Assembly (NCBI RefSeq): GCF_050947875.1
Contig: NC_134568.1
Span: 195,684,853-195,748,852, forward strand
Length of the DNA stretch: 64,000 nucleotides
Origin: Dermacentor variabilis
Taxonomy: Eukaryota; Arthropoda; Arachnida; Ixodida; Ixodidae
Direction: 5' to 3'
Of the stretch, positions 23,766 to 35,164 are shown one piece after another; positions within the stretch are counted from its first letter, which is position 1, and every line of letters starts with the position of its first letter. The notes under the pieces were generated by a model. It did not search any database and was not told the DNA's origin. It saw only the letters and a list, made by a program, of their open reading frames with translations. A program made the translations under genes and the position numbers.

Positions 23766-26700
23766 CACTGAGAACCCGCCAGTACGTAAAAGGCTCGCCG
23801 GCTTTTGAAGCTGACACGGATGAAAGACTCGGCTCTGCAAGATACAAGGCGGACATGGCGTGTTCTGTACGGGGTGTCCCCCGCTCCAAATCCACTGAAA
23901 CGCTGCTAACTGCCCTTCCGGCATGCCTGTTTGGCACCTGTAGAACGCATGTGAGGGGCGCGCTTGGTAGACGCACGCCTTGTAAAACAAATAGACAGAC
24001 AAATCGCCACAGGATGTTTCAGGGGTGCCTGTTAAGTAACGGGTAACTAGCTTATCTCTCGGCCAAAGCAATTAATGCTTACTGTACTTGAAGAGTAAAA
24101 CAGACGCCGCAGAAGATTTTTGTACTTTTTGTTTTTTATAGATCATCTTGTATTTGTATTTTTTTTTTAGTTTTTGTTGATCCTGGATGCTTTTGTCAAT
24201 GTAGCAAATCGGTGCCATGCATATCTGCGTGGCAGCATTTCTGGAGCCCAGGAACTCATTGAGAGGCCCGCGGCATCACTGTCACCATTAACGCAAAGTT
24301 CTATTAATACTGATGTCGTAAGCAAGTTGTATTTCTGATAAAAGGAAGTGCACTAACCATCGCAAGTTGGCCTATCACGTGCTTTATTTGTTTTTAATCC
24401 TGTTTAACGCTGACTATATTAAAGGGCAACGACGGTAATTTTTCGATGTCCACCGACCTTAATAAAATTCTGATTTCTGTTCTTTCATTCTGATTATCTG
24501 TGCAAACAATAAGCCTGCAAGTCACTTAATTAGTTTTCCTGAAAATGAATTTTAAAGATCAGTTTCATTCCCGACTCATGACTCTCTACCGGCCATCCTG
24601 TGTTTGTGACGTCAGAGACTGCACCGCCACTGTCGCTGAAATCGTCGCTGAAAATCACCGCTGTCCAGTTCGGAAAATCTGTGAAAGCTCCCTGTGTCGT
24701 CAGGAGACATCATCAGCTTCGCTTCTTTGGCGTTAGCGCCACGTGTACTGCGTGTTTACATATGATAGGGTATTATCTGACGTCATCGACTTATCGTGAC
24801 GTCAGACGAAGCAACTACCCGTTTGGATTTCGCTATCTCGTTTATTGCTTATTTAAAATTCTTGATGAATTTCTAAGCAAATTTAACTACCCTGTATACC
24901 AGTTACAGGACTGTCAATGCCATTTGAATATGACAATATTGTAATATGGTCAAAAAAACGACGGTGTTGCCCTTTGAGTGCTGGCTATCGGGGCGCACAC
25001 AGCCAGCCTGCACATTTTAACTTTAAAATATTTTCACGCAAAAGCGTCCTATGGCCCATTGAGCGAAAGAACCAGCGGCGTCTGTAGCAGCGAAGCGGCA
25101 CCTAAGTTCCCATTGGCTGCGACGCTACGAAAGAGTGCGCCTAGCGCACTCGTGACGCTGATTCACGCTTGCCATGAAGGAAAGAAAAAAAAAACTGAGA
25201 AGGGGCCCTGATGTCACTCTTTGTGAAGCTAAGTGAAGCCAGAAGTTGGCGTGCCCCCGCCATCTTGTCGGGCCAATTCTCCTTTCTTGTTTACATTTCT
25301 CGCGAAAGCGTGCCGCGCTGCGCACAAGAAGGCTGCTCGGACATGCGCGCTCCGCAACAATACTAAACAAAATGATGTAATCGCGATGTCTCGTTGCATT
25401 ACCGTTGCCAAAGTCACGTTGCAAAAGGTAATAATGAACTTCGCAAATTGGGCCGTGAGGTCGAATACGCTGCTTTTACCGGCTTTTATGAAAGTAGACA
25501 TGCTTTATCAAGCCAGCCAACTGAACTGTTCTCATCAACCGCAGGTACCAGCCTCTGGCCAGTTCTTGTGTGTTTATAAAAACGATCACCTTTATCGCTC
25601 CCTTCTACTTGCTTTTCTCTACTTGGACTTCCTGGGGCTCTCAAACGCACTTGAGAGCTAGACCACTGGCGCTACGAAAAAAAAAATGTATGCATTCTCA
25701 CTACACTGCAAGAATGTATACAGGAAACACGCACGATACACCGACCCATTTGCGATCCCTCTGGAGTGTATGAGCGCAAACACGTATTATATCTGTGGCT
25801 TGATGAATCGTCGTGCTTTATTGAACAAATTTTGGGGAGCCGCGCATCACTACCACATGCAACGCGCCGGCGAGGAGGCAGGATGTTATTTCTAACTCTG
25901 CCTTTAGATTCATTGACTGCGGCCTGAGGTGCCTTGTTCCCACGGTAAGTGAAGCTTCACGGAACCAAATTTTTGTGATATCCGGCGCACGGTGCAGAAC
26001 AGTACGCGCGCAGACCCGGTCTACATGCGACCATGGAACAGCCGTTTCATGTGTTTGCAGGCGTACGTTCTGGGGAGCCTTGCTCAGTCTTGCAGCGCAT
26101 ACGCTGACCTTCACTTCCCTGCGCTTCTCGTATGCACAGATAAGACACGCCTGCGGTAGGGAGGATTCGTTCCTTAAGTCAAAGCAGCCGCTTCTTTCCC
26201 ATCTTCTAGGATGAAGCGGCGACTGGCCGGCGCACGGTGCCGAAAGTAGCAAAATTCACATATTCAACGTAACGCTCTATCAGCACGTGTAGTGTGGTAC
26301 TTGTGCAGGTGTGTATGAACCTCGACCGCGCTCTGCTTAAGAGTTCGTGCTGTCGCGAGTACTGCAAGAAACAAGCAACAGTTGAGCAACATGTGCCTTA
26401 ATAAACACAAAAGCAAATTGTTACTGAACACGAAGTTCTAAAACCAGGATTATACATTATTGAACAACGTATACGTCCTACGTGCCGAAATTGCACCATA
26501 CGCTGTCGAAAGCAGGAATCACTGTCCTGCAAGGCGTTTAGTGTACAGATTCTGAAACGCATCGGTTTCGATCTGCGATGGCATGTTAGCATGATTCCGC
26601 CGAAGAGGTCAATGTTTCCCGCGGATATTCCTTCGTCCGCTGCCATTGCCGTGGCGCGGTACATTGCGTAGAGCGTTGCTTGCGCGTTCGTTTCACGAGC

Positions 26701-27037
26701 TCTAGTTACTCCTGTCGCACCTGGCCGCAGCAATATCTTGGAGAGCACGGCCCAGATAACACAGCACAATTAAACACGGAGACTAACGGAAACCTGCCCA
26801 CACGACGCCTTTGCCACGGTACGAAACCGACGGAGCAACACCTGTGAACGCGCACAACGATAACAAAGCCGCCACTGTGGCCCGAAATCATGGCTGCTAC
26901 AGCAAATAAAAAAAAAGAAACCAAAATGAAGAGAACCTTCCGCGTCACTTCCTTCACACATTTCTCCTAGCGCGCGGAGGGGGTATACGGCCTTTTCTCA
27001 ATATTTTCCTTCCTCCATGACGCTTGCTGACTCGCGT
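23766..27037. other. No supported gene in 3.3 kb
   Basis: Both strands were read. Open frames here (up to about 145 codons, for example 25,233-25,661 plus and 25,818-26,252 minus) lack recognisable motifs and sit in GC-rich segments where long frames arise by chance. I cannot exclude an unrecognised host exon. Confidence 0.35.
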
Positions 27038-28390
27038 AGCCCGTACCAATATAGAGACTGAAGCGTCTACATCGTAGGCGGCCGCAAGCTCGGCAGTAGC
27101 GAAGCATTGGTGTCATGCGCCATTGGCACCGCAGGCTGCTGCTGCTTGCTGGCTCGGGCAGTAGGTGCCGCCATGGATTCTGAAGCTTCTACATTGTCGG
27201 CGGCCTCAAGCTCGGCAGTAGCGAAACGTCGGTGTCATGCAGCGTTGGCACCGCAGGCTGCTGCTGCTTGCTGGCTCGGGCAGTAGGTGCCGCTATGGAT
27301 TCTGAAGCTTCTACATTGTCGGCGGCCTCAAGCTCGGCAGCAGCGAAACGTCGGTGTCATGCAGCGTTGGCACCGCAGGCTGCTGCTGCTTGCTGGCTCG
27401 GGCAGTATAGGTGCCGCTATGGATTCTGAAGCTTCTACATTGTCGGCGGCCTCAAGCTCGGCAGTAGCGAAACGTCGGTGTCATGCAGCGTTGGCACCGC
27501 AGGCTGCTGCTGCTTGCTGGCTCGGGCAGTAGGTGCCGCTATGGATTCTGAAGCTTCTACATTGTCGGCGGCCTCAAGCTCGGCAGTAGCGAAACGTCGG
27601 TGTCATGCAGCGTTGGCACCGCAGGCTGCTGCTGCTTGCTGGCTCGGGCAGTAGGTGCCGCTATGGATTCTGAAGCTTCTACATTGTCGGCGGCCTCAAG
27701 CTCGGCAGTAGCGAAACGTCGGTGTCATGCAGCGTTGGCACCGCAGGCTGCTGCTGCTTGCTGGCTCGGGCAGTAGGTGCCGCTATGGATTCTGAAGCTT
27801 CTACATTGTCGGCGGCCTCAAGCTCGGCAGCAGCGAAACGTCGGTGTCATGCAGCGTTGGCACCGCAGGCTGCTGCTGCTTGCTGGCTCGGGCAGTATAG
27901 GTGCCGCTATGGATTCTGAAGCTTCTACATTGTCGGCGGCCTCAAGCTCGGCAGTAGCGAAACGTCGGTGTCATGCAGCGTTGGCACCGCAGGCTGCTGC
28001 TGCTTGCTGGCTCGGGCAGTAGGTGCCGCTATGGATTCTGAAGCTTCTACATTGTCGGCGGCCTCAAGCTCGGCAGCAGCGAAACGTCGGTGTCATGCAG
28101 CGTTGGCACCGCAGGCTGCTGCTGCTTGCTGGCTCGGGCAGTAGGTGCCGCTATGGATTCTGAAGCTTCTACATTGTCGGCGGCAGCAAGCTCGGCAGTA
28201 GCGAAACGTTGGTGTGATGCGGCGTTGGCACGGCAGGCTGCTACTGCTTGCTGGCTCGGGCAGACGCGCCGCTATGGAGTCTGAAGCATCTACATTGTCG
28301 GTGGTCGCAACTTCAGAACTAGCGAAACGTGGCCATCCGCACCAGGAGAGCGTAAGCGAAGTAAGGGAGCTGAAGAAGGCAGCAAAACGA
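27038..28390 (+). repeat. 122-bp tandem array, ~11 units, 490-bp higher-order period
   Basis: Units are anchored on ATGGATTCTGAAG-type starts at 27051, 27173, 27295, 27419, 27541, 27663, 27785, 27909, 28031, 28153 and 28274. Spacing is 122 bp except two of 124 bp (an extra TA in GTATAG, ending at 27419 and 27909) and a last one of 121 bp. The first and last units are diverged and the middle ones nearly identical. The 124-bp unit and a CAGCAG variant recur exactly 490 bp apart, so a four-unit block was itself duplicated. Each unit contains GCTGCTGCTGCTTGCTGGCT and an in-frame ATG, but 122 is not a multiple of three, so no continuous repeat protein is encoded. Confidence 0.95.
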
Positions 28391-28558
28391 GCGAAGAGGC
28401 AGGTAGCGAAATCTACCATCGTCGTCAACTCGACCAATACAAGGCGGGCGGAAAGAGCATTAACGGAAACGTTACTCGCAGCGCAAAACTCTAAGAACCG
28501 TTCAGTGGTGTTCAATTGGACATCGATGCTTTTGCATTTACAACTCATAAGTGCTTAG
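28274..28558 (+). other. Unrecognised 94-codon frame at the array edge, basic N-terminal region
   Basis: The ATG of the last repeat unit opens a frame starting MESEASTLSVVATSELAKRG, followed by a highly basic, helix-prone segment (ELKKAAKRAKRQVAKS) and an uncharged tail. The repeat units contain the same start (MDSEASTLSAAS), so the array appears to have grown from the 5' end of this frame. I do not recognise the family. The basic stretch could be a nuclear-localisation or nucleic-acid-binding segment of a transposon protein, or the frame may be fortuitous. Confidence 0.3.
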
Positions 28559-30585
28559 CTGTCCTCGCATATTTTTTTTTTCCTTTTACATCCAGCCAAC
28601 GCTGACATAGAGTTGCCTTATTGATGTCTTTACATGCCTCAGGAAATCAATTGCATCGGGGCCAGCACACAAATAAAGCGGCATCATTGAATGCAAGCGC
28701 TCCTTGTTTAATAAAGAAATGTGTCATTAGAACACTCCCTGGGGACGCCGAATAAATGTGTTATGATTAATATTGTTAGTAGTAGTAGTCGTAATATTGA
28801 TCGTAAGCAACTGTGCAGTCATCTTCATAATCATCATCATCGATCACCATCTCAATGTCAGACCCCTCTCCTGAAAAAAAAACTGGATCCGCGCCCGGCT
28901 CCGCGATAAGTGGGGCAAGTTGTCTTTGTTCAGTGATCCTCTATGGCTACGTTTACGTACTACCCGACACAAGCGCGACATGACCGCGATTGCATGGATT
29001 CGTTTCTGACGGGTCTAGACAAAGGCGGCTCGCAGCGTCGAGACGATACCGTCAACGTGTTACATCACGGCTTCCAGTTCCTGTATAAGTTTGCAACAGC
29101 TTTATTTAATGGATTTTATCGTTACATGAATGAGCTTGCATAGCGCAGTACTTGTCTGCCATGTCTTGATACCATTCCCGCTGCAGGCGCATAAGAACGC
29201 TCACGTCTCAGTGGTGCCGCGCAAGTCTCAATGCTTATGTGAACCCGTCCGCGCTTACATGCACGCTGCAAATAGGTCGGGCTAGATTCTACCCCGTGCA
29301 GTCAGTCTGGCTTAGCCCGACTAGAAGCTCGCTCAACACGACCCGATGGTGTTTACATGAACTCGACAGGCCCATCCCAGCACGACAAGCCGACTCGACC
29401 CGCTTCTGTCGGATGACGTAAACGCTCTGCATGTAGAACACACTAAGAAACCGACACGTCCTCCCCCTAAAACACTTCAGCCAGAGTAGGCACGTTGTAA
29501 GGCGCACGAGGCACGTTCGAGCCAAATCACAACTGGTCGCAGACGCAGTACACCACCCCTACCTCGTCCTTTACAAAGTGACTGGCATATCGCCTGCCGC
29601 CCTAAGTATACCAATACACTTTGCTGAGCGCATTCATCTACACCTCTCTGAACATGATTCCACTTGCTAACTTTCAGATTCGCTAATGTTCAGCGACTTT
29701 TTTATTAAAGGAGCGGCGCAAGTTAGCGCACACACTTAGATGAAGTATAGACATGACGTGGCGCTTGTCCTATGCATCTGTGCATCTGTGCATCTGCATC
29801 TGTGCGTGTCTGTTAATTTGAGCCCCCTTTTCGTTAGATAAGTTTCACCAACTGATCCAACAAGATGTGCTCCTTCGATCACTCGCCACGTCGCCGCTTT
29901 TGCACCAACCGTCGTTCACTGTCGGCACATGTCTCGGCCGAAACAACGACGCGGTTACGCAGTTGAACGCCTCTTCGTGAGGCTCTTGAAGTTCTTCGAC
30001 GATTCGGGATCGCCTCGGGGCCACCTGCACGTTTTTCAGAGACGCTTCCTAACAGACAAGCTGACGAGCCGACTGCGCGAGTATCCCATATTGCGAGGGG
30101 ACTGGGTATACCACTCCCCGTACATGCTGTGCGAATATGGGGCGTGGCGCTGCTTATCGTGTGAACATGCGTGTGAACTACCATAGACCTGAAATACTGC
30201 GACGCACACGCGGGTTTGAAACCAGGCGAGACATAGACCGACAGGCCACCGGAAAGTCGAGGAGGGAGACAAAGAATGCTTCACCTTAAAATTAAAAGGA
30301 AACTTTTTTGGGTTCCTCATCAATATAGGAGCAGAAGCGCATATTGGAACACTAGAGCCGTATGGCATGGTGCAGTCCGTTACCAGAGAAATACGGCGTT
30401 GTGAAGCCATGGAGAGTTGGCAGATGATAGACCACGATGTGGCTTTTGGACTCAAATAATGAATCCACAAGCTCCCTTCCTTCACTTTTGCAGCGATTTC
30501 CGGATGTCTGTGCCTAATTCGGATTTCTGGCTGGCCTCACTCGAAAAAATCGCTCCTCCCGTGCGAATCGTCCCACTCCAAATTA
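28559..30585. other. No supported gene; short CTGTGCAT microsatellite
   Basis: A short CATCTGTG-type microsatellite lies at about 29,774-29,806 and ATC/TAG triplet runs near 28,785 and 28,835. Reading frames at 29,879-30,485 show no recognisable domain. Confidence 0.4.
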
Positions 30586-31495
30586 ATGAAACGTGGCATA
30601 GTTTCCTTTGACTTGACGAATGCTCTTAACAAGAGTTGCACCCACTCATTGCAGGAGAGTTTTGAAGCCCAGAGGGTGAGATTAATGTGGGCAGGATACC
30701 CGGTCTCACTTTTGATGGCTGTGTCAGAATCCTTGTTTAGAAAGTTCACGAAAAAGAAAACCGTGGAAACCGAGGACGACAATGAATCTTCAGAAAGAAA
30801 AAAAAAGGTCGCAGTGATGCCGTATTTGCACGGCTTGTCTCATAATCTTAAGAGGGTGGCAACTAGGAATGGCGTCATACTAGCGTTTTCAGCGCCGAGC
30901 AAACTGGTTAGGTTGTGCAAAAGCATCACAGGAGAGAAGAAAGATGCTACTAGTGGCTGTGGAAAAAAAGCACACCACTTTTATTCCAAGAAGTGTGCAT
31001 CTTCGGTTGCGTATCGCACACCTCTCTCATGCGGACTGTCCTATATTGGCCAGACAGGTCGTTGCATTAATGACCGCATGCGTGAGCATCGCTATTTGCT
31101 ACCTACAGGTACAGGAGGGAACTTTCCATTGCATTGCAAAAAACACGATTGCCGACTAGTTTTTGATAGTGTATCCATAGTGGGGAGAGAGCGCAGTACA
31201 CTGGAAAGAGAAATTAGCGAAGCGTTCCACATAAAAAAGTTGGGCGCGCATACGTGTGTGAGTGAACCTCCGGTTCATATCAATGATAAAGAACTTCAAT
31301 TTCTAAATTTATCATGTTAATCCAAATGTTGTTGCCTTTGTCGGGAAGGGGTGTGACTTGGTTTTTGTCTACGTGTATATCTTTTGTTAATATTTGACTA
31401 CAAACCTTGTTATTGTTCTTGCGTGTATACGCATGCGTGGCGGAGATTTGTAGAATGTATTCACAATAAACTTCAGTTGTAAGTCCAGCGTTGTC
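30586..31495 (+). pseudogene. Penelope-like element, C-terminal RT linker and GIY-YIG endonuclease
   Basis: A 244-codon open frame (30,586-31,320) begins in the post-RT linker (CTHSLQESFEAQ, LMWAGYP) and runs through a lysine-rich segment into a cysteine-containing block and SYIGQTGRCINDRMREH, the GIY-YIG nuclease core of Penelope-like retroelements. That nuclease nicks DNA to prime reverse transcription. The catalytic RT is absent, so the copy is 5' truncated although this part is uninterrupted. An AATAAA lies in the 3' tail near 31,465. It abuts the minus-strand CR1-like fragment at about 31,540. Confidence 0.8.
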
Positions 31496-31539
31496 CTGTC
31501 CGTTTCTACTTACTTGAGCTCGCGTCCGTACTTGCTGGA

Positions 31540-33645
31540 AACCGTTCTATACGTTCAGAGGGAAGGTCATTCCAATCTTGTGATGTTTTAACAAAAAATG
31601 ACAAAAAGGTGCGCAGTAGTTGGAGCAGACGGCGGGTATACAGTATTTTCGTGATTGGTGCTATCTGAATGACGATGGGCTGGCTTGATGGCAGGAGTAC
31701 AGGGTGACGTGTGATAAAACCTTAAGAATATGCACAGACGTGCTAGTCGGCGGCGTGCTGAAAGACTAGCAAGGTTTGCACGAGATTTAAGTTCAGTGAA
31801 AGTAGAATGATATAAGTCTTCTGAGAAAATGAATCGGCTGTACAGTTCTGTACAGATTCTACCCATTTTATTGAGGTTACTTCGGTGAGGGTCTCAAACA
31901 GCGCATGCGCATTCAAGCTTTGGTCAGATTAATGTCTGATAGTCGAGAAGTAGGACAGAAGGAAGTGCTAGATGAAGGTTACGACGTAGACAACCAAGAA
32001 CGCAGTTAGCTTTATAGTAACGTGTATTATGTGAAGAGCCCATGTTAAATCTGACGACAAATTAGCACCTAGGTACTTGTATGCACTTACACATGAAATT
32101 TCGTAGTTATAGATCAGATAAGTTGGCGGTGGGTAATATTGCCGGCGATGAAAAGAAAGTAGTGGTGTTTTATTTGTATTTGATGACGTGAGTCACTTGT
32201 TGCACTGGATTTCGATTCGATGAAGATCAGACTGAAGTGAATCAATCTCAGGTAGGGTGTTAATTTGACGATATAGGACGCAGTCGTCTGGGAAAAGTGT
32301 GGTGTTAGAAGAAATGTTACTCGATAAATCGTTGATATATACTAGGAATAATAGTGGGCCTAAGACCGTGCCCTGAGGTAAGCCTGAGATGACAGGATGG
32401 TAGGCAGAAGACTGATTATTGGCGTGCACGAATTGCTGGCGGTTGCAGAAATGATAGTTGGGCGAGTTGGTACGAACTTATAGTGAAATATTTAGCGCGC
32501 ACAATCCACAACGACACAGTGAAGGGGGACACACGAGCGCTTACTCACAACTGTTTATTTTCGGAAAGATACAGAGCATAAATACCCCAGCTATCAGTAC
32601 TGAGCATGCGCGACGAGAGTCGTCAGTATAAACGGAAACAGATTAAAAACAGATTAAACAGGTTCAACCAGTGTTTAAAAAAGCAAATTCATTGTCAGTG
32701 ACTGCAATTGATGGTTGGCTTATGCATTTTTCAGCACACTTTTTGATATGAGACGTTTCTGTAATTTCGCGTGTTTGTTTGTTTTTATCTGAAAACAACA
32801 TGTCAGTGTCAAAAAATACCGGATCACAATGACATAGATTACAGAGGTTCGACAAGTGCGAATAGTTTTCTTTACTGAGAGAACGTTCATGTTCTTTTAG
32901 GTGGGTGTGTTTATGCACCGAGCGGTTTGTCCTATGTACATGTTGCCACAGGTTAACGGAAGCCGGTACACAACACCTATTCTGCATTTAGTGAATTTTT
33001 CTTTAACACCGCAGCTGCATTTCTTTACCCTGTTGTCAAACTTATTTGAAATAGCTTGGCACAGTTTTTGCACCTTGTTAGGAGTGCTGAAAACCACTTC
33101 AACTTATGTTCACTTTATGTTCTGTATCTTTCCGAAAATAAACAGTTGCGAGTAAGCGCTCGTGTGTCTCCCTTCGCTGTGTCCTTGTCGATTGTGCGCG
33201 TTAAATATTTCACTATGAACGCTTGCGGTTAGTTAGGAAGTTACAAATCCACTCAAAAACAAAGAAATCGAAATTAAGGCCTGAAAGCTTTAGAAACAGG
33301 CATTTATGACGAACTATATCAAATGTTTTCTCGAAATCTAAAAAAGCGCGTCGACCGGTATCTTTACGTCAATACTAGAGCTAATGTCATTAATAAACAG
33401 TGAAAGTTGAGTGTCGCAGGAAGCACCTTTCTGGAAACCGTGTTGGTTCTTCTTAAAAACATTTAGAGATGTTACAAATTTGACTACGTGAGAATAGATC
33501 ACATGTTCCATTACTTTTGAGCAGGCGCATGTGAGGGATATGGGGCGATAATTTTCAGACAAGGATGCCGAGGCTAATCCGACACTAGAGTGGCTATCGC
33601 GGAAAATTTTTGAGGCTTCGAGGACAACATCAGCAGCGATCACTG
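31540..33645 (-). pseudogene. CR1-like RT pseudogene interrupted by a Penelope-like insertion
   Basis: In minus order: SENYRPISLTCACSKVMEHV and NQHGFQKGASCDTQLSLF (33,560-33,390), an FEKTFDIVRH block and WICNFLTNR (near 33,240), then across the insertion FVHANNQSS, SGLPQGTVLGPLLFLVYIND and FPDDCVLY (the YADD position; FPDD) at 32,429-32,270. The thumb YKYLGANLSSDLTWALHI (near 32,060) and the C-terminus with ELKSRANLASLSARRRLARL (31,866-31,588) follow. Stops, small deletions and the altered YADD box show it is inactive. The 5' side stops at about 33,645 where the family A element begins. Confidence 0.8.
32445..33224 (-). mobile_element. Truncated Penelope-like element with ~100-bp inverted termini
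   Basis: The insertion is bounded by GCGGTT at 32439-32444 and 33225-33230. Inverted arms of about 100 bp (32,480-32,582 and 33,114-33,216) share TAGTGAAATATTTA, GACACACGAGCGCTTACTC and TGTTTATTTTCGGAAAGATA. Between them the minus strand carries a GIY-YIG nuclease remnant: CSCGVKEKFTKC followed by LTCGNMYIGQTARCIN, then a cysteine-rich tail. The RT is missing. The inverted pseudo-LTR arrangement is known for Penelope-like insertions. It splits the CR1-like frame between WICNFLTNR and the FVHANN segment. Confidence 0.85.
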
Positions 33646-33919
33646 ATATCGGTGAACGGCGCGACGGCACCAAGCGCTGTCGTTCAACTGCCACCGGGGC
33701 GGAAGGACAAGGCAGCAACGGGGACAGGCAAGCGTGGAAAGGGCCGCATCACCGCAGCATGGCTTCGGAACCGACGAGCCTGTGAGCCAGCCTGGAGCCG
33801 CCATAGTCTCCTACGTTCGACCATCACCACTCGTCCTGGTAGCGACAAGGAAAGCAGAGAGTACGTTGGATGGAAGCAAGCTGTGCGAAAAGGTGCGAGT
33901 GGAAGATCAGATCGACCAC

Positions 33920-34915
33920 ATGAATGAGAAAACATCGACCTACTCCCTTAGCGAAGAAGGAGACATTCAATGTTATCAGGAGGCAGGTTCTTTCACTCTT
34001 GTGACATGTAAAACAATAATGTTCGAGGGAATTCTGGTGGTATTCCGACCAATTGAAGAAATATAAACGTTTTGGAAAGTAAACCCAAATGTTGTAACCT
34101 CAGAAATCAAAAGAGAAAGTAGGTTATTTCCGATTCAAGAAATACGGAAGTTTCTCAGTCACTGTGAGTTCACTCGCCTCAGCCAAGAGTTTGTTGTCAT
34201 GAGTAGAGGTGGCTGGCTTACTAGTGAAGCCATTTATTCCGGAGTCATACGTACGTACGAAATGTGGACAAAATAAGAAACGTACCTCTAGAATACACAA
34301 AAGAACAATTAACAGGATATTTAAGAGAGGCAGGAGTGACATCAGCTAGAGGCCAGACCCGCTACATACGTCAAGAAGATGGCACTGTGGAATCGCGCCC
34401 TGTGAGAAGCGTAATTTTGCAATTTCGCTATGACCTACCAATCCCAGAGCGAGTGTATTTTGGTTTCACTAGCCATCTAGTCGAGGAATATCTGGGGCCA
34501 GCCAGACGCTGCTACAACTGCCAGAGATTTGGTCACTTAGCGAAAAACTGCCGAGGAACAAGGGGCTGCAAAATTTGTGCAGAAGACCACCATCACAAAG
34601 ACTGTATGTCTATATGACAACCTAAGTGCGCGAATCGCAACGGGCACCACACTGCATGATTTTCTGGATGCCCGCAGAACAAAGCGGCCTCTCTTCAATA
34701 CCAACACGACATTATCTATGGTCGCACACAGTTGCGCGGTGCACCGGAACCAAACATGAGTACGATGAACCCAGCGGAACCACCTCGACCACAAGCGCCT
34801 AAGCATCAGGAGATTTCTATGCAATATGCAAAAGTCGCAAAAGGACAACAACACCGAGGGCAAAGAGCCAACATCAAGCTAGACAAGAAGCTCAGGAGGG
34901 ATCTCGACAGAAGAG
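33920..34915 (+). pseudogene. Family A ORF1: nucleic-acid-binding gag-like protein
   Basis: It starts at ATG 33,920 (MNEKTSTYSLSEEG), shifts frame several times, and has its best-preserved part at 34,264-34,617. Around 34,505-34,610 lie CCHC knuckles: CYNCQRFGHLAKNC (C-X2-C-X4-H-X4-C) and a second CKICAEDHHHKDC block. Such ORF1 proteins bind element RNA in ribonucleoprotein particles. The frame closes at a TGA just after the knuckles and again near 34,915. Identification from knuckle layout and position is good; exact ends are uncertain because of frameshifts. Confidence 0.7.
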
Positions 34916-35164
34916 CAACCACATGACTAACATGCGACAGAATACGAGCACACCGCAACCAGTAAGTGTAATGAAACAGACGAACTCCTCTGGGTCTATT
35001 GCTGAACTTGTCATACCAATGTTCTTTATTGCTTTAAAAGCGATACTTGCTGCGATTTCACAGGCTAATAATCTCCCGGAGGTCAAGGCCGTATTGTCGA
35101 TGGAACAAGTGATATTGCAAAACACTACATGAACCACTGCGCAGACGGGGCAGGAATAATTGCT

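Noticed and set aside
23414..24046. 210-codon plus-strand frame
   Set aside because: Most of it is the translated SINE at 23,541-23,765 and its flank.
25233..26252. Frames of ~140 codons on both strands
   Set aside because: Overlapping frames on both strands in GC-rich sequence with no motifs; typical of chance.
27232..28022. Repeated open frames as a repeat protein gene
   Set aside because: The 122-bp period shifts the frame every unit and stops recur, so only short identical frames result.
27038..28390. CRISPR-like regular spacing
   Set aside because: Unit and 'spacer' are both conserved, the period is 122 bp, and the sequence is eukaryotic; it is a plain tandem repeat.
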